A stretch of DNA of 64,000 bases, from NCBI GenBank assembly GCA_010279815.1, contig QEOQ01000214.1, positions 1,110,028 through 1,174,027 on the forward strand. Direction: 5' to 3'. Below the pieces are notes generated by a model, which saw nothing but the letters and a program-made list of their open reading frames with translations, was not told where the DNA came from and searched no databases. The translations under genes and the position numbers were made by a program. This document shows positions 22,089-31,137 of this stretch, in pieces. Each line of letters starts with the position of its first letter. The stretch's first letter is position 1. Source of the stretch: Brachionus plicatilis (lineage: Eukaryota; Rotifera; Eurotatoria; Ploima; Brachionidae).

Positions 22089-22454
22089 ATGAGCCATCAT
22101 AAAGATGACATCTTGAATGATAAAAATTGGCCTGAAGTAATCAGAGTCAAACGATACTATGACCCTGCTAAATCAAAAAGAGGCATACCAGCTCGTGCCA
22201 AAGCCGATCAATATTATCGACAAACTAATTACAACATGTCGTCATTCCAGACAAATGGCGGTAATTTTGGTCAAGCAAGACAATGTCCAACTGTTGGTAC
22301 GTCAGGAGCCCTAGTTAGTCAAGATAGTCATGGCACGATTCGAATCAGAGAGTCCATAAGCGACGTCAGCCTTGATGAAGATATAATTCAAGTAGCCTCA
22401 AAAAAATCCGGAAAAGGGTACTTTTGTCAGCGAGTCTACAGTCATCCATACTGA
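22089..22454 (+). CDS. Hypothetical protein, 121 aa
   Basis: An open frame with ATG start and balanced, coding-like composition: MSHHKDDILNDKNWPEVI, then a basic segment KRYYDPAKSKRGIPARAKAD, a central N/Q/G-rich part, and an acidic stretch ISDVSLDEDIIQVASKK before FCQRVYSHPY. No signal peptide, membrane segment or known domain is visible. It lies between decayed coding sequence and the right 366-bp repeat, so it may be the last intact exon of a broken gene or transposon. No flanking introns were identified. Confidence 0.35.
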   Translation: MSHHKDDILNDKNWPEVIRVKRYYDPAKSKRGIPARAKADQYYRQTNYNMSSFQTNGGNFGQARQCPTVGTSGALVSQDSHGTIRIRESISDVSLDEDIIQVASKKSGKGYFCQRVYSHPY

Positions 22455-22642
22455 AACTAAGAACCAAATGGAATCATGAATAGGGCTGCAATCTTTACTT
22501 TACTTTACAAATCAATGGGTGTTTGTTTGGTGTTATCAAATTGATTAAATTTATATCCAATAATATTTCAAACACAATGTTAATCCAGGACTGATTTACA
22601 AAATTTCGTTTCTGAAACATGTTCGGAAAATATTCATATGAT

Positions 22643-23008
22643 TTTTTTGCTGTAACTTTCTATAGAAACATTCGATCCAAATAAAATTTTGCACAATCAT
22701 AGATGACTAAATAAGCTTTAAATAAACATATTAAATTTGAAGGTTTCACTATTGTTTTGACCAAGGAGTCTTGAATAAACAAAAATTTTGTATCTCATTT
22801 TTATGAATGTTTTGATCTAAGTGCTTAAAGTAAAATATCTAAAAAGTATACTTAAATATAAGCTAAATAAATCTAGTTTCTAAAAATATATAGGACTAAA
22901 GGGTGGTACTTTTGATCTTTGAAATAAAATCAACTAAATTATGCTTTAATTTAGAAAGTTTTAAAAATTTTTATTTTTGAATTTCTTGAATTTTTACTTA
23001 TTTTAACC
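22643..23008. repeat. 366-bp direct repeat, right (orphan) copy
   Basis: Nearly identical to 18757-19122 but without the MORN coding repeats next to it. It ends at TTATTTTAACCC, the point corresponding to the MORN stop codon region. It represents either a duplicated 3' flank or the remains of a second MORN gene. Confidence 0.9.
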
Positions 23009-23760
23009 CAGAGAAACTTAAGAGCGTGAAAAATTAGTGAAAAAAACGTCATTTTTGGTTAAAAAATTGTAAACTAAGGTTAATAAATAAAAATAAGCTT
23101 TTGTTGAAAGTGATAAGCGTTTTTTTATGAAAGTTTACCGAAAGCTACACGGTAATCAGTTATCAACTATATTGAAGGATTGAAAATAAATTCTCTGTAA
23201 ACAACCGATTTCTTAATTAAACAAAATTACCGAACATTTTTCCATCCTGCACATTGCCAAAACATTTTTTTTTACTCTAATTAACTAAGCATCCGCCCTT
23301 TATTTTATTTATTTAGCCTAGTTATTTAATTATTTATTAAAAATATAGTTAGAGTTATACCATGGTAGTTTGGAATGGATCTTAGCCCTTCCTTTGAGTT
23401 AAATTTTTTTTGTTCATACTTTAAAAAAAATAAATACAATAAAAGAATTAAAAATGTAAGACTAAAAGAAAATAGTGATTAAAGTTAGAAAAGAGTTCTT
23501 TTTTATTTAGCTTATTTCATAATTGTTTTAGTTCTAAAAAATTTTTTTTAAGGAAGTATTATATAAATTAATATTTGTTATTATTATTCAAATTTTTAAA
23601 AATTTTATAATAAAAAATCCTAAGCTCGGTTAACAAAATATATTGAAATATTTTATTTTTATTTTAATTCTATTAACTAAACTTGCAGATCATTTTTAAA
23701 AAAACTTCACTTAAAACAAAAAAAAAACTGTATTAAATTCATATAAGATTTTCGAAAATT
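23009..23760. other. Intergenic region, nothing identified
   Basis: AT-rich. No coding frame or recognisable repeat was found. Confidence 0.45.
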
Positions 23761-23763
23761 TTA

Positions 23764-24160
23764 CGTTTTTTTCGCGTTAGTTATTATCACTGGGATATAA
23801 AAACGATTGCTTGTTAGTCTTCTATCGTCACCATCTGGACCAGTTTCAATTCTAAATACACACTTCTGTCATATTTACCATCTGCTCCTTTATAAAGCTC
23901 AAATGAACACATAAAAGTTTCATCAAAAAAGCTGACAATGAATGGATTTGATTCTAAGTCAAATGCTTCGACTGCACAGGCTTAAATACAAGCAAAGATA
24001 TTGCAGTTAATTAACTTAAAATAAATACTGACCGTTAATAAAATTTGATTTTTTTCCTGGTATTTTTGAATATTCTTCGATTTCATACAAGCGCTCTTTT
24101 ACAATTGACATCACTGTTCTCTTGCCGATTGACGGATTAGCAACTAAAGAGGAAAAAAAA
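23764..24160 (-). pseudogene. Two candidate exons of a broken unknown gene
   Basis: Minus strand. After a good acceptor (TTCCTCTTTAG, about 24150) a frame reads LVANPSIGKRTVMSIVKERL then YEIEEYSKIPGKKSNFIN to a GT donor near 24033. Following an acceptor TATTTAAG near 23983 it continues AVEAFDLESNPFIVSFFDET and ELYKGADGKY. One base out of frame it goes on KCVFRIETGPDGDDRR and RFYIPVIITNAKKT to a stop near 23764. The internal frameshift suggests a pseudogene, or a third tiny intron not resolved here. Not recognised. Upstream exons could not be traced with confidence. Confidence 0.45.
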
Positions 24161-24164
24161 ACGC

Positions 24165-25169
24165 TTTTTTCTTATAATGTTGTTAGAGTTGATATTTGAG
24201 AAAATCACATTAAATGAGAAATTCCCGTAAAAAATGGACAAAATAAAAATTCCTTACATATCGAATGTAGAGCACTTTATTAAATATTTTATTTAAAAGC
24301 TGAGTAAAAATAATCAAAATAACCTTAGTAGTATAAATATTCTCCTATTCCTCCTTCATAAACTGGTAGAAACGATATTTTAAAAAGCTTTTCCTAAATT
24401 TTTGTGATTTCCAAAATTATCGTGGCAATCGTTGACTTAAATAAATAGTTTGGATATCATTTATCAAATGTTTTTAAAAGATCGATATAAAATTAAAAGA
24501 AAATAATTTAATTTTAAGAAAATTTAAAATAAAAATTCAAAGTATGAAGTAAAGCGTCATTGAAATAAAAAGTAAAGCTTAAAATTTTCTTGAATGTATA
24601 TTTGCTTTGCAAAATTTCTTCATTTACACATAAATATTTAAAGAAAGATTAATTGTTTTGCGAATTTAATATCAAAAAAACCAAACAAAATGAATTTTAG
24701 AAATTAGTTTTGAGATTGAGATATGGTACAACATTCAAAGTTGAATTAACTCTAAAAATCTGAATATGTCTTGCAAAATCTCTGAACCTTGTACTAGGAC
24801 AGTAACAATATTTATTTGTTAATAAGAAAAAGACACAAAAGGAGACTAAAGGACAAAATATTCTCCTAACATAAAAAAGGACACTAAAGGACAATATTTA
24901 TTTGTAAATAAGAAAAGTGTTGGTTACAGGTGTGTTTTTTTTTTCGTGAGCGTTACGAATCTTATCAAATTGATTACCAGGTTTGTGTTCAACAGAGTTA
25001 GAACAAGTTTGGTGTTCAAATAGAGTTGGTTCAGAAAAGATTTCTGTTGGAAGCTTAAATAGGCCTCTAGCTCAACATGACTGTGGGCCCTAATAATTAG
25101 TTTGAATCGAACAAGTCATCTTTTTACCAGAGGTGTTTTTACAGGTCTATAGCTTTGTGGGAATTTTAA
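24165..25169. other. Intergenic region, nothing firm
   Basis: Contains a weak minus-strand frame (24697-24894, ending NVVPYLNLKTNF) and an AAGGACA/AAAGGACA micro-duplication near 24840-24895. No supported gene. Confidence 0.35.
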
Positions 25170-26812
25170 TTTTCCGAAGAAAGAATGGAACGATGGCTGT
25201 TATACTATCGTCAATGATTCTCGTGATTCGATTAGTTCTAAATTTTTTGATCTGCAAGTACAAAATTTGCTCTCTGGTGCTATTAATAGATTTAGAGATC
25301 TAGATAATAATATTATAAATGATCCAGATCAGATTGCGGATGTTTTGAAAAGTTATTTTCACTCAGTTTTTTCGAAAGATGATTATTTGAGACCTTTTCC
25401 TGAATTTATTGCTAGATGTATGCTCTAGTAATGTGAATGAGAAAATAAAGTAGGAAAAAGTAGTAGAAAAATTAACTAAACTCAACAGCTACAGATTAAG
25501 TGGGCCGGACTCGGTAAGTAATAATTTTTTGAAAAGATTGGCTAATCCTATTCTTAGTGTAATTCTTTTGTTATTTCGACTCTTGTTTAATAGGGGCACA
25601 AATTGCAACTATTTTGGAAGCAAGCGACACCTTTATTTAATGAAGGGAATAATCTTTTAGCAACAAATTGGCGACTCATTTCATTGACGCGTTCTCTTTG
25701 TAAAATATTAGAGAGTTAAATTAAGGATAAGATGTTAAGTCATTAAATAAGTAACAATTTATTAGAGGATTCGTAATACGGTTTTATGCCATGCACAACA
25801 AAATAATTAGACACAATTGATTTTGTTTTTCAAGGTTTGGCAAAAGGTCAATCTTTAGACGTGATATTTACGAATTTTTCTAAAGCGTTCGACAAGGTCA
25901 CTCATCGGTTTTAATCTAAAATGAATGTGGTTCGAATTTGGGATTGGATGGCTGAGTTTCTCTCAAATAGAAAGCAATGAATTGTTATGGGAAAATCTCT
26001 TTCTGAGTAGTTAAATAATACTAGTGAAGCTACCGAGGGTTCGGTCCTTGGTCCTCTGTTACTCATATTTTTCTTAGCTGTTCAATCATCGTTAGATCTT
26101 AATGCTGAAAAATGTTTTGTAATGAACATCGGCTCAAGAAACGAGAGTTTTGATTACAGTCTTTTCAATAAGCAGGGAACGTGTTCATTGAGTTAAACAA
26201 GTCTCAAAAGGATTTCAGAATTTACGTACAAAGTGATTTGAAATGGAGAAATCATGTCAGGTACTGTGCAAATCGTCGAAATCAGATTTTAGATATTATA
26301 GTCAAAATCTTCAACTATCTAAATCTATGCATTTCAAGATTGCTTTATACGTCGCTTGTTAGACCGCATTTAGAATTCGCCGTTAGTTCGTGTCGCCAGT
26401 ATTTTAATGTGTACATTTGCGAATTAGAGAAAGTTCAAAGATGAGCAACGAAGAGTTTAATGTCTATCAAAGATTTGGATTATCAGACCAGATTGAAGCT
26501 GTTAAACTTGTTGGATTTAGAGACTGGACGAATTAGAGGTGATTTAATACAATTTTTTAAGATCTTGAATAGATATGGGACTATGGAATTGTGTAATTCT
26601 AATTTATCCTCAGTCAATCAAGTATACAATTTGAGAAGACATAATATAATCTTAATTAAAGAAAATGTCAAAAATTGTTTGCAGCGTCATAATTTTTTAA
26701 CAAATAGAGTTGTGAATGTATGAAATGCACTGCTTCAAAATGCTATTGATGCTGACTCGATTAATCGTTTCAAAGCGAGAATTGATGACTGGATGATAAA
26801 TCAAGGTTGAGA
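25170..26812 (+). pseudogene. Decayed non-LTR retrotransposon reverse transcriptase (CR1/jockey-like)
   Basis: Pieces of ORF2 in order, broken by stops and frameshifts. They are: IVNDSRDSISSKFFDLQ with DNNIINDPDQIADVLKSYF (linker); LLATNWRLISLT (the 'NYRPISL' block); DVIFTNFSKAFDKVTH (motif A, first Asp changed to Asn); EGSVLGPLL (motif B, 'GSVLGPLLF'); LLYTSLVRPHLEFAVSSC with LEKVQR (C-terminal domain, 26340-26444); LETGRIRGDLIQFFKI; and NRVVNV ... DSINRFKARIDDW (end, near 26800). The YxDD box itself was not identified, implying a deletion near 26090. Clearly dead. Confidence 0.85.
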
Positions 26813-26980
26813 AAGTTACTGCCGTAGCTATTATATAGCTTAACCTTGTGTGGGTCGCAAAATACAACTAATACTACTATCTGACTTCAATATTAAAAAT
26901 AATTTTCTTGAACGGTATAGTTTGTTTTCATTTCTACATCTTTTTTTATCAAGAATGGTAAATTTTTCTTTCAAATTTTA

Positions 26981-27133
26981 AATTTTGATGATGGAAGAAT
27001 TAATCTTAAAAGCAAGTTAATTCCAAATGATGCAAGAAGTCTGAGGTGTGATTTGAGACATGAAGAATTGATGCATGTACCGGGTATAAAATCAAAAGAA
27101 GTAGTTAACACATTTAACTTCATTTTAGACTAA
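26981..27133 (+). pseudogene. Short coding relic, unknown
   Basis: A 50-codon frame with coding-like composition: NFDDGRINLKSKLIPNDARS, then HEELMHVPGIKSKEVVNTF and a stop at 27131. No start codon or convincing splice acceptor is present and the family is not recognised. It may be a fragment left by an insertion, since the composite transposon begins about 170 bp downstream. Confidence 0.3.
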
Positions 27134-27337
27134 TAAGTAAATTTGTAATTTATAAAAAGACTTAAATATTAACCGCTTCAAATTGTCAATTTTTAATAAT
27201 ATTAATTTAATTTATACATAATCAGTTAGTTTTTTTTCGAAATTGATTTAAAATTAAAAGCTTTATATTTTTTAATTTTTTTTAGATAACATCTTTATTT
27301 GTAATTTTAAATTAATTTGAATAAATGAAGTTTTGAT

Positions 27338-28139
27338 GATTTAGTAGCATTTTTCCCTCTTAAACTTTTTCCCTCTTAAATTTTTTCCCTCTGTAAAATT
27401 TTCCCTCTGTAATTTTTTCCCTTTTAATGTTTTTCCCTCTGCATAATATAAAATAATTTTAGCCAATTTAAAAAATAAAGATTAAATAAATTGATTTTAA
27501 AATAAATTGACTTTCTAATTGATTTAAATCCAAAAATAAAAGATAATTAATTACAGTAAAAATTAAATATTAGACTCTAATCCATGTTTTAATTTAAATG
27601 CTTATTTTAATTTTTTTTTTCGCGGTTATGAATCAGTTTATGGTGCGGGAAAACGACAAATTCTTGGGTTTACCACATGGTAATTACCGGATCCTGTCTT
27701 AGGCGCAAAAAATCTTTTTTATTCAATTTTAATTTTTTTAAAATTTTTTTTATTTGATCAAAGATTAATGCGTGTAGCTTACAATAGTTTTTTTAAATAT
27801 GGTTTTTTGTATGATTTTTATGCTGAAGTTCTAAGTGATAAACAAAAAGTTTCCGTTTAATGTTTTTTGGTAAATTTTTTTTAGTTTTTTTATTGGTCAA
27901 TAATTTCTTTTTTAATGATTCTTTTTACAAATAAAAATTTAATTTAATTATGATGCTTTTTAATTATTTTTTTAATTAACACCGCCCAAAAAAGGGAAAA
28001 TTATTAAGAGGGTAAAAATTACAGAGGGAAATATTTACAAAGGGAATAAAAAAAAAAGGGAAAAAAAATTAAGGGAAAAATGTTAAGAGGGAAAAAGTTT
28101 AAGAGGGAAAATTGAAAAAGAGAAAAAATATAAATGACC
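27338..28139. mobile_element. 802-bp insertion with GAGGGAAAA subterminal inverted repeats
   Basis: Flanked by an 8-bp duplication GTTTTGAT (27330-27337 and 28140-28147). Near the left end TTTTTCCCTCTTAAA is repeated several times (27349-27440); the same motif is inverted near the right end (27990-28110). Clustered inverted subterminal motifs and an 8-bp duplication suit a non-autonomous hAT-like element. No coding frame is present. Confidence 0.7.
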
Positions 28140-28656
28140 GTTTTGATCAGGCCATTTCGGAATTTCATTAAAAATTTTTTAATTCGCTGAATTTTTTAAT
28201 AATAAAATTTGGGTCTTGTAACCACCATAGACAATTGTCCACTAATTTAATTAATTGTCCATAAAAAAAAAAACAAGTTTTTATGTCAATTAATTTTTTT
28301 ATTTGATTTAAAAAATTGCGATGAAAAAAGCAACAAGATTTAGTTTTAATAAATCTTGTATTGTTTGACTTTTTTTGTTTTTATTTTGTTATAAATATTT
28401 AGATATTTTGATAATTTTCTAAGCAATTTATTCTAAATTTCGAATATTATGGAACAGTTATAAGATCTTTTTTGAGTCACTTAATGTTGTGTCAGCTAAA
28501 AATTTCAAATAAAAGTCTATAAATATTTAAGTCATTGATTAATAATTTTCAGTCATTAGTTGTGTCAGACTTTTTCAGATTTTTTTGCTGAATTTGGACA
28601 TTTACTCGCATATTTAAAGCTCTGCTTCATCTAGTTACCTCTAGTTACTTCATTCA

Positions 28657-28860
28657 GTGACCCAATGCTCTTTAGTGAAAGCTTCAACTATTAGTATTCC
28701 AAATCATCCTGCCGTTGACGAAGTTTTAAAACCACCAAGTAAAGATAAGTTAACTCCTAAGAAGCGAGGTCGTCCAAAGAAGGTTTTTGTTGATGAAAAT
28801 ATTGTTGCAACAACGTCTCAGAAAAAAGAAACTGAAAATAACATGAGTGAATTTATTTAA
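28657..28860 (+). CDS. AT-hook ORF within the 28-kb MULE-like element
   Basis: A 67-codon frame centred on KKRGRPKKVF, a canonical AT-hook that binds the minor groove of A/T DNA. It ends ENNMSEFI. The frame begins at a CTC/ACC-rich stretch without a secure ATG (MTQCSLVK corresponds to a non-ATG codon), so the start may lie in an upstream exon. Similar AT-hook pieces occur in the element at 56469-57653, which suggests this is a part of the transposon's own protein set rather than a host gene. Confidence 0.4.
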   Translation: MTQCSLVKASTISIPNHPAVDEVLKPPSKDKLTPKKRGRPKKVFVDENIVATTSQKKETENNMSEFI

Positions 28861-29116
28861 ACACAAATTGTGGATAAATATCTTGTTTTATCGCACACAA
28901 TTTACCTGTAAATAAACAAAAAAATTTTCTTGTGTATATAAAATAATTAGTTATTTAGCCACAAATTGACAATATTTTTTTGTTTATTCTTTACATTGAA
29001 ATCCATCAAAAAAATATAATTGAAGCTCATCAAATCAATTAATTAGGAATAAGCTTGAATAAGAACATATAAAATATAAGAAATGGCTCCTTATCTATCA
29101 TCATTCTTAAATCAAA

Positions 29117-29437
29117 ATGGAAAACGAATTTTACATTGGAAGAGTTTTCGATTCTTTCGACGACTTTATCGTGCTATTGAACGATTACTCAAAGCAATCA
29201 TATTCAATATGGAAAAAATTTAACAGCAAAAAAACTGACGAAGAAAATGGTACTCAATACAAGTTTGTTCATTTGAAATGCGTTTACCATCGTGACGAAA
29301 AAGACATAACAACCAAATCGAAAGGAACAAGGCCGATTCAAGGCTATGTAGCGCCATGCAATTGTTTGACTGAAATCAGAGTAAACTACGTCATATTTCA
29401 AAAGAGCGTGTCGTCGATGAAGAGCATATACAAGTAA
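29117..29437 (+). CDS. N-terminal DNA-binding domain ORF of a MULE-type transposase
   Basis: A 106-residue frame with ATG start. FDSFDDFIVLLNDYSKQSY, then KFVHLKCVYHRDEKD and GTRPIQGYVAPCNCLTEIRV show the pattern of the FAR1/FLYWCH-like N-terminal zinc domain of MULE transposases (two Cys plus later Cys/His). The parallel ORF at 36984-37460 shares the 'C(V/L)YHR... GTRPIQ(G/S)Y..(C)PAEIR' layout. After RVNY the frame changes to an out-of-frame tail, marking an internal deletion: the next ORF supplies the C-terminal part and the catalytic core is missing. Confidence 0.55.
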   Translation: MENEFYIGRVFDSFDDFIVLLNDYSKQSYSIWKKFNSKKTDEENGTQYKFVHLKCVYHRDEKDITTKSKGTRPIQGYVAPCNCLTEIRVNYVIFQKSVSSMKSIYK

Positions 29438-29733
29438 TACCTTCGAAAATTAATCCTAGTGTACTTAGTTGTGCTTTTGTGAATGAAAATAATGAAATAT
29501 CTTCTTTAGTTTCAAGTTTCTTCACTAGTGATGCTCTCTTAATGTTGCAAAATACATTATCAGCATTAAGATCACATGGTCAATTAAATTCTTGCAACTC
29601 TTGTTCTTTATCTTGCGACTCTAAGTTTATCGTTTGTAGTTCTTGTAATAATTATTTTCATTTAAAATGTGTTAAAAAAGCTTATGCTCCTAAGATTAAA
29701 AAATGGCTTTGTGCTAATTGTAACTCTAATTAA
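29400..29733 (+). CDS. C-terminal PHD-finger ORF of a MULE-type transposase
   Basis: The frame is open from about 29400 (ERVVDEEHIQVIPSKI) through FFTSDALLMLQNTLSAL to a PHD/zinc-finger tail: CNSC...C..KFIVCSSCNNYFHLKC...WLCANC, ending at 29733. The C4-H-C3 spacing is that of a PHD finger. It follows the DNA-binding ORF by a few bases in a different frame, as expected if the transposase centre was deleted. No start codon is certain. Whether this piece is expressed separately is unknown. Confidence 0.5.
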
Positions 29734-30440
29734 TTAATCTAAATTTGTTAATCTTATTTTTTTTTATTTTTTAATATAACTTGTGTCTAAATAAATAAAA
29801 AAATTTCAAATCCACATCCACTTTTTGTGTGTATCAATTTTTGTTTATTTATCCATAAAATGTGTGAAAATAAACGCTACCAAATAACATATCTCAAAAT
29901 AAATACAATTTAAGGAGTAGCAAATCAAAAAATTGTTATTCTCAATTTAGCCTCTAATTATGCAATTTATAAAAACTCAAAAACATATTTAGTATAATCA
30001 TAATAAAATTAATTTTTTCTGTAATTGTCCACCACTTTATTTAATTGTCCAGGTAATTTTCTCATTATCCGCATATTTACACGTAAATATTAAACAAAAA
30101 AAAATTGGCCGCAAATTTACATTTTATCAATTGACCGGGACAATTGTCCGTAGAGGTGACAAGACCCAAAAATTTTTAAATTAAATTCTTTTAATAAAAA
30201 AAATTTTTAATTAAATTTGATGAAATTAACGTCCAAAAAAAAACTTGATCTTGAGATGCGTTATTTGCATCTCATCTTTTTTAGCATCAGGATAAGATGC
30301 TAAAAAATTTATTTAAAGAAATTAATTTAAAATTTTTTTTATTAAAAGATTAGCGAATTAAAAAATTTTTAATGAAATTCCGAAATGGCCTGATCAAAAC
30401 TTCATTTATTCAAATTAATTTAAAATTACAAAAGCCTTAG

Positions 30441-31000
30441 TTTAATGCATCATCAAGACTCATTTTTTAAGAAAAAAAAAAAATAATTTTTTTGAATTAT
30501 GCATCTGGTGCAGCACCAAAGATTAAGAAATAAAAAATATTACGGCAAGCTTAAAATAAAAAATAACTTTGTATTTAGATATTAAAATAGTGATCAATTC
30601 AAATGTTATTGACAATAATTACAAAAAAAAAATAAAATTTTTTTATTTAGTTCCTAATTTAGTATTTTAGTTTTTTAATTACATATTATTGCTATTTGAA
30701 AATATTATACGCGAATAAAAATTTTGATTCTCGGTTATTATAAATTTATTTTCTTAACAACTGGTTCATCCATATCTTTTTTTTGCTTATTTTATAATTT
30801 TTATTCTGTCTGAAAATTTCCAATGTGAAATACAAAACAAATATTTGTATTTTAAACAAAAAAATATATTTGCAAAATTGTAAAGCTTTGCATGTGTACA
30901 AGACCATGAAAAAACAAAAAATTCCAATCTACTTAGATAATTTTAAATTCTCAACTTAAAAAATAAAAAAAGACTTAATTCGAATCAGAATATTATACAT
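30441..31000. other. Intergenic region with one dispersed repeat
   Basis: Contains the repeat at 30582-30716 and AT-rich DNA downstream of DNAJC3. No gene. Confidence 0.45.
30582..30716. repeat. Dispersed repeat, copy A (also at 60080-60214)
   Basis: About 135 bp beginning TAAAATAGTGATCAATTCAA and ending AAAATATTATACGCG, with TAATTCAGTATTTTAGTTTT-like centre. The second copy is at 60080-60214 in the same orientation with moderate divergence. Confidence 0.55.
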
Positions 31001-31006
31001 TTTATT
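31001..31006 (-). terminator. Candidate polyadenylation signal of DNAJC3
   Basis: TTTATT on the plus strand, AATAAA on the minus strand, about 130 bases after the stop codon. A plausible hexamer, but AATAAA is frequent by chance in this AT-rich DNA. Confidence 0.3.
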
Positions 31007-31137
31007 TAAAAGATAAAAAATCATTTAATAAGTTAAAAACCAACGAAAAAAGAAAAAAAATAAAATTCGTTCAAAATTTAACAAAATTAGCTAATTGTAT
31101 AGTTAATACAACTGGTATCAGATTCAGGGACGATTAA

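Larger units (their letters stand above)
28211..30167 (+). mobile_element. MULE-like element with accessory ORFs, no catalytic core
   Basis: Imperfect terminal inverted repeats of about 30 bp: left GGGTCTTGTAACCACCATAG, right (reverse complement) GGGTCTTGTCACCTCTACGG, both continuing into ACAATTGTCC. The interior carries three plus-strand frames: an AT-hook protein, a DNA-binding domain and a PHD finger. The DDE transposase domain is absent. Flanking A/T-rich 9-mers (ATAAAATTT and AAAAATTTT) are only a weak target-duplication candidate. Confidence 0.65.
27302..30440. mobile_element. Nested composite of DNA transposons
   Basis: Outer inverted arms run from TTTGTAATTTTAAATTAATT at 27300 through TTTTGATCAGGCCATTTCGG (28141-28160) on the left, mirrored at about 30318-30437 on the right. 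The left arm is split at GTTTTGAT by an 802-bp insertion (27338-28139). Between the arms lies a MULE-like element (28211-30167). The right inner flank has two adjacent short palindromes around GAGATGCG/GCATCTC and TAGCATC/GATGCTA (30255-30305). Confidence 0.7.

Noticed and set aside
18757..23008. LTR retrotransposon bounded by the two 366-bp direct repeats
   Set aside because: No TG...CA ends, no primer-binding or polypurine tract and no gag-pol coding between them; the left copy is simply the 3' end of the MORN gene.
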